DNA of 64,000 nucleotides from Azorinus chamasolen (taxonomy: Eukaryota; Mollusca; Bivalvia; Cardiida; Solecurtidae): assembly GCA_963576725.1 (NCBI GenBank), contig OY755252.1, forward strand, positions 27,238,722 to 27,302,721, given 5' to 3'. Shown here piece by piece: positions 39,408 to 51,400 of this stretch. Positions within the stretch are counted from its first letter, which is position 1, and every line of letters starts with the position of its first letter. A program made the position numbers and the translations under genes. The notes below the pieces were generated by a model. That model saw only the letters and a program-made list of their open reading frames with translations, ran no database searches and was not told where the DNA came from.

Positions 39408-42400
39408 GCTCAGTCTGCAGGGTAAACCAGTAGAAAATACGAAACGGTAGGGGCATATTCACACACATACTATTCTTTTCCTTCATCGGCCATGATACAA
39501 AAGGTAGAGTTATACAGGGTCGTCAAAGGGCCTCAATTAAGGGAATTGGTAAGTATAGTCAGTAACTGAATCTTGTCAATGTATTTCGAGGGCTTGGTGC
39601 AAAACTATTCTAACTCCTTCACTAAAGTGAAGGAGTTAGAATAGTTTTCCACCAAGCCCTCGATTTGAGGAACTATTAAAATATAAATATATATTAGATT
39701 AATTAGCAACTGAATATTTTCGACCTCAGTATATAATGTTGAACTGCTTCAAATAAAACACAATTTCACTCATAAGACAGGGCCTTATCACCAAAAAGCA
39801 GTAGCTCAATATTTAATGGATGAAGTGCCCTTGTTTCGAGAAATAGTTGTATTCGTTGAGCAGTATAGAGTCTGTAATTAAAGAAATAATGAGATGCATT
39901 CTCTGGGCTATCTTGACGAACAATATGGATCAAACCTAAGATGATTGTGGTATAGATCTTCATTTAGATCACTCAGTTGTTCCTAATTCTGGCATGCATG
40001 ATTTATAAATATATGTTAAAACTGAAATGACTGTACCGGGTTTTTAAAAAACTAGATATTGATGTGCTTTGTCTTATATCAGTATCTAAATTGTTCAACA
40101 AATTTACTGAGGATGGAATACATGGTCTATTGAATTTTGAGGTTCTGGTTTGGACAGATTCATGACCGTTCCTATTTTCGGAGTTCATAATGTGTATTAT
40201 CTCTTATCTGTGGTGGCATTAAATCACTTATATAAGATGGTACTGATTCTGTAAAGCTTTTGTACATGAAACAGTATGTTTGTCTTTTCCTTATTTTATG
40301 CAGAGACTCCCATCCGCAGTCTCTATAGAGATTAGCTAGATAAACAGACCGCTGCAACTATTCGGGCAGCTTCATTCTCCATGTTTTCCAAAGTCTCGGA
40401 GTCGTTTTGAGCACAGCCGTCCCAAACTATAGCAGCATATTCCAATATTGGTCTAATATATGATAAACAAAATAGTTGGTTTAAAGCGGCCATTGAGAGG
40501 GTAAATTATGTTTAGAGTTTTATAAGCAGTACTCAAAACATTTCCAATGTGGACTGACCACTGGCCATTATATGTAAGTGTTTAACCCTCTATGTTTATT
40601 ACTGTCCATAAAAGTTATGTTAGTGTTCTCATAAATCAGGCTGGGATTAATAGCATCCTTTTTTAGAGAGAACAGTATAGCTTCTGTTTTTTTAGGATTG
40701 AATTTGACAAGCCATTGCTTTGACCAAACAGAAATTTGCTGTAGGTTATGGATCAGCATCCCCCCAATATCGTGAGCATTAGAAGCTGAACAAAAAGGGA
40801 GCTGGCATCCGCATACATTCTTGTAAGAGTGAATCAGTTATGTCATCGATGTAAATGAGAAACAAATAGCGGACCGAGAACAGAGCCCTGAGGCACACCG
40901 GCAGAAATAGACTGTAAGGCAGATGTTCCTTATTGAAGAACAACTTTTTGGTGTCTGTTTTGCAAATAATTTTGAAATCCAGTCAAGACGTTTACCATCA
41001 GTGTCATTTTCATAAAGCTTAAATATATCCTGTCAAAGGTTTAGAAATATTACAAAATAACATACACGAAAATTGGATGCTTTCAAAACATTGACAGGTA
41101 TGGTGATATATATCAATCAATTGGTATACAGTTGAATGATTTGGCAGAAACCCTGACTGGCATTTATATAAGACATTGTTATCAAGTAAGAAACTATAAA
41201 TGTTTTTAAACACACGTATTTCAAACAGTTTGCCAACACAACTAAGTAGTGAAACAGGCCTATAGTTAAAATGTGTAGATTTCTCCTCTTTTTAAAAAAT
41301 TGGAGTAATATGTGCAAATTCCAATTGTCAGGAAAAGTGCCTTCAATAAGATCAGGTCCACATGCCCTGTTGACAGGTAGCAAATTGATTAATTATTCAA
41401 TTTCCTCTTTTGATATAGTGATCTCGGGTATTTTACTATGAGTCTTAAAATATACTGTAGGAAGCTGGATATTAGTTTCGTCAATTCGTGAGATTGATGC
41501 AAAATAGTAATTGAGGCAATTTGCCTTTTCTTCATCAGTGGTAAAATTTGAAAGTGATTATCATCCTCATTAGAAAAACATAAAGGTGGTATGCATGATG
41601 AATCAGAGCTATTTACAAAGTGACGAATTATTTTCCAAAAACCTTTTTAACCGGGTTTTCCATGGAAATTCTTGTAAGCGCAACTCCTCTGAAACTGTTG
41701 ATGGGATTTTCTTGAAACATTGCGTGTAGCAAGGGCACCATATGTAGATGTGCATATTGTCTGGAATTTTTCCTACTGCAATAATTCTCGGAGTTATGCC
41801 CCTTTGTACTTAGAAATCACTAGGTATTTTGACCCAATCCTTGTAAGCGCAACTCCTCTTAAACGGTTCAACAGAATTTCATAAAACCTTGTATGTAGCA
41901 AAATGTGTTTCAGTAAAGCATAAGATGTCAAAATCTAAAATCATATCTTTTAAGTACTCTTATTTATTCTGAATACTTCTAATGTTACAATGGAAACTAG
42001 ATAATGAGTTTTAGGTAGTAACAGGACCTGGATTTGACTCAATGTCCCCAGCTTCAAGTAGTAGTAACAGTAGAACTGTTAAAATTTGAAGAGACATGGT
42101 CTTATTTGGAATAAGATTATCACAAAAGTAATATTTTATGCCCAGCAGTACCTTGACACTAAGTTCAAATATAATTGAGAATAGATTTACCTTAAACTGG
42201 GCCGTTTTTCTATAATTGTACCCTCTGCCATGATGGGTTCCAATGGCCGCCCTCCAAGATGTCAAGTCGTTACCTATAAGGGTACAGCTTAACCCTTCGC
42301 TTGCTAAATTTTAAAATACATTTCTCCTTCTTTACCCATGCCCTGTTGTATAATTACATATATATTCACTGTGTACAAGTATTGCACAATCAACTTGTAA

Positions 42401-45400
42401 ATAGTGCAGACCCTGATGAGACAGCTCCTGCAGGAGCTGTCTCATCTGGGTCTTCACTATTTACAGGTGCGTATATTGACGTGAACAGCAAGCGACGGGT
42501 TAATACCAGCTTAATGGCCAGCCACTGAAACCGCAACATGACACAGCCAACAGCCTAAAACTCCTGAGACAAAAGGACAGGAAGAGAAAATAAAAAGGGA
42601 TAGATGAGAGATAAATAAGCAAAAGATATAGCAAGAAAAGAGACACCAGCAAGCTTGGTGACAGTCAAAGGGAGACAACTCAAGAAATAAAATATTGTCA
42701 AATACATTATGCTATTTAGAAGAAATTAAGTTTTGACTAATTTTCCACAAATGTATCATTTTCTCTTTTAAATATAAACTTTAAAGAGGTCACAAGGACT
42801 AGTCCCGAAAAGTCATAATTATTACGTGTAATATCAAAACAAAAACAAACTTGAGCCATATAATATTCTTAACCTTAAATCTGCCCCATGAATATCCATT
42901 TCCTATTACATAAACCTATGCATGCATATTAGACGCTATTTGCAAAAGAGTATAGGAAATGTCTATGTCTCTGAATTGAGAAAAAAGAGTATTAACAAGT
43001 ACTTACAAGTACATGTACTTTACCCTTTGCTCCATATATATTCATGCAAAACATAATGACATCATGAATAATAAATAGTTTAATTTATAATTTGTCAACC
43101 GAACACAGGATATTTGGCAATGACAGAGACTGTAAACCCATATATTTATCATAGCATAAGCAGACACTGGGCAGCCCTGATCAGACAGCCCCTGTAGGAG
43201 CTGTCTGATCTGGGTCTTCCCTGCCTGTGAAGGCAAACCGAGTAAGCAGAACAGACATAAGACTGTCAGCTTCACTAGGAGCTGTTTTGCCCCAGTCTTC
43301 TCCGCCAAGTACGTCCATATCAGACATGTATGGAGCAAACGGTTAAGCTGGTTATAAGTGTTTCAGTTAACCCATTATCTCATAGGCTATTTTAGATACA
43401 GCCTCTTTGATTAAGTCTACCAAAAAAGAGCATTAACTAGATTTTTTTAGTTTGAAACCATTGTGATAAATAGAACATTTGCTCCTATAGGAGCAAATGC
43501 TCTATTTATCACAATGGTTTCACAAAGTGGCCTTTACAGAGTCGTCAAAAGTCGTCAATATGAGGGAAAGGGTTAAACATAGCACAGTTAATAAAATATA
43601 GTAAAAGTAAGCACGTTTATTGAAAATATGTTTGCTATGAAACCTCATACCACCTTAAGTTTACTTGCTACTGCATCCAATCTAGGCAGCTGTAAATTAT
43701 ATAATACAGCCATATGTACATTTTATACAATAAAGGTGAAAAAAATAAAGTAAAAGCAGAAGAAAACAAATGAAAAACAAAAACAAAATCAACCCAATAA
43801 ATAATACAAAGATCAGACAAACAACATACGTAATTGCGTCCTTATACAAACAAATCGGCGATTAGGAAAATATAACAATTCCACGATAAGCATCAATTCA
43901 GAGAATCAGGATAGCATGGCAGAAAGCTCTGAAAAGCTTCATGCAATGCAATCGTGCCAGTTCCTATATTTTACCAGGTCAGGTTATATGCAATCTATGG
44001 CAACACCTGTATATTAATCAAAAGAGCGCATTTATAACAAAACCAATAGATTATTAATATTTGATTTGATTATGAAACGTACTTTTCGAAGGTGATTATA
44101 ACGTCGGGAAATGAACTTAACAAGCAAGATATGCAGTCTTCCGTGCTACTCATCACAATTACCGCAAACTCTTCATGACACAAGGCAAAGACACACAAGC
44201 GCATCGTTGTTAGGGAACCTCTCATACAACCGCTGAAGTCTGCGCAGTAGTAAAAGTCATGGACTAATTGGAAATCACAGACGGGAGCTAAAATAGACCA
44301 AGGATATGTGTTTATATACATGAATGTAAACAATGAATATTAATTATAAACAATAAAACTTTTCACATTGATCTGTGACCTTAATGACCTTAACATAACA
44401 CAACTCAACAGTTCCAGCTTCTTGAGATCGGTATGCATGCCAAGTATCAAGTTCCATCTCCATTTGTTTAAAATTGTAAAGACGAACAAACAAACATATT
44501 CATTCAGACAAGCAAAAAAAAGTACAGTAAACCCCCTCTAATGCGACCAAAAAAACGAAGTCTATTTCTTAGTCTTAAAGCCAGGTGGTAGCTTAAAACA
44601 GGACAATATTTTACGGGAAGCTCCGGTTGGAGCCTTCTGTAATGCTTTTGTCCTGCATCAAGGAACCATTTGTTTTAACCCTTCGCTTGCTATTCACGTC
44701 AATATACCTACCTGTAAATAGTGAAGACCCAGATGAGACAGCTCCTGCAGGAGCTGTCTCATCAGGGTCTGCACTATTTACAAGATGATTGTGGAACCAG
44801 TGCACTCCACAACAGTGATTTCACAGCGATATACTTGTACACAGTGAAGATATATGTAATTATACAACAGGGCATGGGTAAAGAAGGAGAAATGTATTTT
44901 AAAATTCAGCAAGCGAAGGGTTAAAAGAGATATATCTATATAATTAGAGTCGTTGCTATAGGGACGGTTTTCGGTACTCTGATGGTTAACCCTTTTCCTT
45001 TTGTAAGCGCATTTTGACGCATCTGCAATCAGAGTAGACCCAGATCAGACGGCTCTTATATGAGCCGTCTGATCAGGGTTTGCTCTGTTTGCTTATGGTA
45101 TAATATAGACCTGATTCTACAGCTTATGCCTAAGGCAAAATGTACTGTGTTCATATGCCATTATAAAAATAATCTTATTAATACTCGAGCGAAGCGAAGC
45201 GTTTTAGGCTGTCTTATTTTCGAAGGCTGCAGTTTATAAGCTCTAACCGATTTAGTGATTGCCCTACTTTTCAACAGGCCGAGTTTATAAGCCCCGCCCA
45301 CTGAGCAATGACAAACTTATATATAGTCACGTGATTATGGTCCGTTTATGCAAAATACTCTGAAAAACCCACCAATCAAACAAACGTCGTCTTTGTTAAT

Positions 45401-48400
45401 TTGCTCACGTGTTTATGTTTTGAAAATCCTACACATTGTAACTGGTTTCGCGCCTTTTTCTTGTAAACATTGCCTTATTTGGTTTTGTCACGTAATCAAA
45501 TATTCCCCATCTGTGTAAAAAACATTTTTTACGTATAGGTTAGAGCATTTTTATTTCATACTACGGAATATAGTCCTCAAGGCGCGGGACGCGCCGAGAG
45601 GACTATATTCTGTAGTATGAAATAAACATGCTCTGAGCTATTTAGCACAATGCTCTACCGTCGCCGTCAATTTTCCCGCCAAAATATTGCAAAGTTGCAA
45701 AGCAAATCATATTGATTGGCTGCAGCGGTTTGATCAGGTAAATTGAAATAAGCAAGGTTTGTCGCAAGCCTCATTCTTCAGTGACACATGGCGGACGAAA
45801 CAGTGCATTTCGACGTATATTGGAGTCAATTTTATCTGGAAATATGTGTAAATTGCATTTTAATTGTTTAGAAGGGTGCTACTGTATCTGGAATGTTTCT
45901 ATAGTAAATTTCGACGTATTGTTCAGTTGTTTAAAAACTCTGCATTGTATAATCTTAAAAATGAATGTTCTCAAGGATTAATTGCTCTAAAGCAGTAGAT
46001 CCTTTCGAGCAAATTACCTTTTTAACATAATCGTTTTAAAAAGAGTTTTACTATTCAAACAAATAGAATTGTATTTAATAATTCGTTAAGAAAGTTGCTA
46101 TTGTATTTGCACTGTTTTCATAGTCCGCCTTTACTTCTTTTTTATCACCGATAAATGCATTGACAGTTGCTATTCACAGCTGTCATTTATCGATGAAATG
46201 GGCAGAAATTTACGCAATATAGTATTGAAGCCAACGCCCTGAAATCTCGCGCAACCTAAGTCCAGCGGGGATACCTTTATTTACAATATTTGTAAAGCTA
46301 GGGTGACTTTGAGAGAAGTGTGAGGTTAGGACGTCCGTAAACCGGTTTAAACCCCCAGTGGTGTTTTTGCTGCTGACCGTGCCAAGGCGGTACTCTCTTT
46401 GTCATCCTTCCTTTTGTTTGCCTTGCGTCTTTGTGCTTGTGGTTTGTTCATGTTGTGGAACGTTTGTCCCTGTTTCTTGTGTGTCTTTTGGTGTTTTCTG
46501 TGTTCATTTCATGTGTGTGTGTGTGCGTGTGCGTTTGGGTGTGTGGTTGTGTGTGTGTGTGTGTGTGTGTGTGATGCTGTCTATCGGTGTTTTGGTGGTG
46601 GTTGCGTCTTGCATGTGGCTTTGCCTGCTTGACTTTACTACTTTTCCATTTATTGGTTTATAGCACAGCGACGATGTAGAGCATGTGCTAAATAATTTTT
46701 CTGGAGTCCAAATAATAATGGCTGACAACAATGTGTCTTTTGACCTGCTATCTGGCACCGAGCTAGCAGACTGATAACCCTTTACCTTAGAGTAAGTGAC
46801 GTCTGTGAACCACTTTGCAAGCCGAGAAGACCCAGATCAGAAGCTCCTATGCTGTCTGATCAGGGTCTACTCGGTGCAATTATTGCTTTCGGGGGATCAC
46901 CACCCTTCAGAATTTATAATCTTCACAACAGCAGGTGTTAAGTGCTTGTGTGGCGGCCGTAAAACGTCGCCCCGTACTTCATTCTCAGTGTTGTTATACC
47001 TTCTGATCCTTCGAAGTCATGAATTTCAGCACTTTTTGTTCTGAAAATTGAATACCGCTTAAGCCGGTGCTAGGAGCGTGAGCAGTGTTGCACTTTCAAT
47101 TACTGCTCATGAACAGACTCAATAAAACCGAGTCTGCAATTTTCTCTTTTTGTGGTGCAATTATTGCTTTCGGGGGATCACCACCCTTCAGAATTTACAC
47201 AGATTTAAATCTTCACTGCTACCGAAACCCAATATAATACAGCATATTAATATTAAACATTCATTATGGGCAGAATTATTATTGAAATAAGAATAAACAG
47301 GTGAAGGCTTAAATATAAAATATTACAGGTTTGATTGTTTATGTTTTGTTGAACTGATTATGGTTTCAAATACAAGTTTTTTTCCCTTATTTCCTGATAT
47401 ATTTGCTTATTTACATTAGTCCTTTTTCAACAATCCTGCTTCAATAGGTGGGATGTTTCTCGATTTATTTTGTCTTTTTTAGTCCAAGGTAGCCCAAATA
47501 CTAGATCTATAATTCTGCCTCTCAGTTGTTTTCATACAGTCTTCCTCTCCACGGTCTACACACGTGAACACTTGCTCGTTCGCGTGTCGATAACGTCATA
47601 ACATAGCAACTCGTTTTGTCTAGTAGTGGGTGGAGTTTTGTTGCACATGCGCACTGGAAGGTTTGTCTTCGAAAGTTAGAGTCGATTTTATAAAACTTAT
47701 GAGGAATTGAGTCTGATTGGATGGAAAAGTAGGGCAATCACTTAGGATAATTCAAACATATATACGTCCCTTCTTTGTTTATGTAGATGTGTGCGCGAGG
47801 TGTGTTAGAATATACATTCATACACAACTATGTTGTCATTATTTATCACTTAAATAATCATGGAATAAAGAGTTAGAATATCAGTTTCATAGACACGAGT
47901 AAGACTACTGAAATGAATTACTTTTCTCGCTTCTCAGACGTGCTAGATAAGCTGAGTTACTAAAAATAGCCGTACTAGAAATCCTTATCTGGAACACCCC
48001 TTGTCTGGTGTATTCATGCGCGCGATTGGGTAAAATCAATATAAGGGTAGGAACTCTTACAGAATTATACAAACATTTCTATAGGCAACAAATTTATAAA
48101 TTGAAATTAATATAAGTAATTAGCACGAATATGAAATTCTATTTATCATATAAACACTTTAAAAGCCTATTTAATTAACCGAAGACGTTGTAAAACGTAA
48201 CGTTTGTGGTTGTCATAACAAATGACGTCATTTTGGTGTCACGCCTAAAGTTATGCTGTAGTTTGTTGCTATTAGATATGGAAGTCGTATTACGCAATGT
48301 AAAGTAGTACTTCACAAAATTCGTTAATTTACTTGGTTTTAGGGAGTATCTCAGCGAGAAAAATAATCAAGCACGGGTTTTGATTAAAGCCGGGGGTTTC

Positions 48401-51400
48401 TATACCCTCGGTTGGTCTGTTCCTGTCGGAAACTCGCTAAAGCTCGTTTTCGACTGGAACAGACCAACCTCGGGAATAGAAACCCCCGTCTTTAACAAAA
48501 ACCATGTTTGATTCTACTAATCTTTTGAAATATGAAAAACAAACAAAAAACAAACAAACAAACAAAAACAACACACAAAACAATTCAGTTGTTTAGAAAA
48601 GAATTACTATTTTATGAACACCTTAGTACAGTAAAACCTCTCTATAACGGCCACTTAATTACATCATGTATTTTGTGTTAAAGGCAGGTTGCTGCTTAAA
48701 GCAAGGTGAAAGTAAAACAGAGCGCTCCTATAGGAGCGTTCATTTTTACTTTCACCTTGCTTTAAGCTGTCAACTGCCCTAAATACAAACTAATTAACAC
48801 AATTCAGTGGCTGTTATAGAGAGGTTTTACTGTACAATGAGCTGAAGATGCACAAAAGGCATTTTACTACACTTTCAAGTATTATGAATATTGCCGTTTG
48901 TTCGTTCCTTTAACATTTGGAAATAAATTGTCTGAGAAATAATGTCTCAGCAGGAAATTACAAAATACGTCATTAACCCTTTCCTCAATAAATGACTTTT
49001 TGCACCTTTGTAAACAGAGTAGGGCCAGATCGGAGAGATCCTATAGGACACGTCAGATCAGGATCCGCTCTCAGACAGATCCTGTAGGACACGTCTGATC
49101 AGGGTCCGCTCTCGGAAGATCCTGTTGGACACGTCTGATCAAGTTCCGCTCTCGGACAGATCATGTAGGACACGTCAGATCAGGATCCGCTCTCGGACAG
49201 ATTCTGTAGGACACGTCTGATCAGGGTCCGCTCTCAGACAGTTCCTACAGGGCACGTCTGATCAGGGTCCGCTCTCGGACAGATCCTGTAGGACACGTCT
49301 GATCAGGGTCCGCTGTTTGCTCTGTTTGATACCTATCTAAGGTTAAAGTTTCTGTCACATCTAAAATGTTATTGTGAATGTGTAATTATAATGAAAGTTT
49401 TTCAATGGATTGTAGTTTAGTAATACATTCTTAACCGTTTCGTTGCCAAACTCTGGCGTCTGCTAACTTTGTCGTCTGCTACACATTATCATTCTTTTGA
49501 TTTTCTTTATTTTTGTTTCAAAAACATAGTAACAGTAGCAAACTGTTTGGATCCTGATGAGACGCCGAGTTACTTGGCGTCTCATCTGGATCCAAACTGT
49601 TTGCATAGGTAATCACAGATCCGGTATTGGCAGCGAAAGGGTTAATTTAATATTCATAGGGGAGGAAGATAAACACATTGCACATATCCGAGTTAGTCAA
49701 AGCATAAGCGAGGAAGTATCAGACCATGGTCTGCACCGTTCTAAACTTTCAAGAGTAGAACAAACTAAAGCGAATAACCTGTCTAAAGTGACCATTATAC
49801 AAAAATAATCATAGGAATTAAAAAGTCATAAATAACCACAGTACGTAAATTCTATGGTGCATAAATAACCATGGTACATACTTAACCATAGTAAACGAAT
49901 AACCATAGAACATAACTAACCATATAATGATTATAGTGCAGTTGTACATAAATCAGAAATGGTGTCAAAGCCACCTGATGCTCGCCTGTTTAAACGTTAA
50001 GTCTAAAACGTGTCATATTGAATACAAAAAAATCAATTTTCAATTTAAACTTAACTGCATCAATATCACAACCAAAGGCAACCAAATACCATTTTTCATA
50101 AATTTAAAAAGATTATTAAACAAAAAAGATACATACCAAATATGGAAGCACTAGGTTTATTCAGGTTCCAATGTAATAGGCAGTTAAAGATTTTTGCAAA
50201 AGTAGGTCAAAGCTGAAGGTCAGAAGGGTAAAATTGTTGGCATGATCATACCAAGTATACAAGTCCTATGTCCATCGCATCCAATAGCATGGGCATTTAA
50301 AGATTTTTGCAAAAGAAGGTCAAAGGTCAAAGTCAAGGTCACATGGTAAAAAACATTGGTATGGTTGGAAAGTCTTAAGACAGGAAGTATACATCCAAAG
50401 TATGGAAGCTCTAGGTCTATTGGTTCCAATGTTATATGCATTTAAAGACTTTTGCAAAAGTAGGTCAAATGTTAAGGTCAATGTCAGAAGGGCAAATATG
50501 TTTGCATGGTCATAACAAGTATGGAAGTCCTAGGTATATTGGTTCCAAGTTATAGGCACTTACATATTTTTGCAAAAATAGGTGAAATGTCAAGGTCATA
50601 TGGTAAAAAACATTAGTGTGTTTGAAAAAGTCTTCAGACAGAAAAGATACAAATCAAGTACGGAAGTATATGCATTTAAAAACTTTTGCAAAAGTAGGTC
50701 AAAGGTCAAGGTCAGAAAGGCAAACACGTTGGCATGGTCATACCAGGTATGGAAACCCTAGGCCTATTTGTTGCAATGCTATAGGCATTTAAAGACTTTT
50801 GCAAACGTAAGTCAAAGGTCAAGGTCACATGGTAAAAACAATTGTATGGTTGGAAAAGTCTTAAGACAAAAAAGTTACATACCAAGTATGGAAGCCCTTG
50901 GCCTACCAGTTCAAATTTTATAGGCATTTAAAGAAGTTTGCAAAAGTAGGTCAAAGGTCAAAGTAACATGGCAAAACAATATTGTTGGAAAGGTCTTAAC
51001 ACAAGAAAGTTGCATACCAAGTATGGAAGCCTTTGGCCCATTGGTTCAAATGTTATAGGCATTTAAAGATTTTTTCAAAAGGAGGTCAAAGGTCAAGGTC
51101 AAGGTCAGGAGGGCAAAAAAGTTGGCATGATCATACCAAATATGGAAGTCCTAGGCCTATTGGTTCCAATAATATAGGCATTTAAAGATTTTTTCAAAAG
51201 TAGGTCGAAGGTCAAGGTCAGAAGGGCAAACAATAATATTGTTGGATGTTATAGGCATTTAAAGATTTTTGCAAAATTAGGTCAAATGTCAAAGTCAGGA
51301 GGGCAAAAAAGTTGACATGATCATACCAAATATGGAAGCCCTATGTCTATTGGTGCAAATACTATAGGCATTTAAAGATTTTTGCAAAAGTAGGTCAAAG

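Larger units (their letters stand above)
45255..47741. mobile_element. 2.5-kb element with 18-bp TIRs and TTA target site
   Basis: GTGATTGCCCTACTTTTC at 45255 is matched exactly in inverted orientation at 47741, with TTA directly outside both ends (45252-45254 and 47742-47744). A 3-bp TTA duplication would fit PIF/Harbinger-type elements (inference). No transposase frame was found; the interior is AT-rich and contains a hairpin, a Penelope-like tail and a family G repeat. Confidence 0.5.

Noticed and set aside
44083..44287. Alternative frame reading LQRLYERFPNNDALVCLC
   Set aside because: It looks EEP-like but meets a stop after about 20 codons and has no suitable donor; the chosen frame fits the phases of both neighbouring exons and GTACGT.
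46358..46758. Cys/Val-rich open frames on both strands (also 53313-53643)
   Set aside because: Low-complexity translation of the GT microsatellite in Penelope-like 3' tails.
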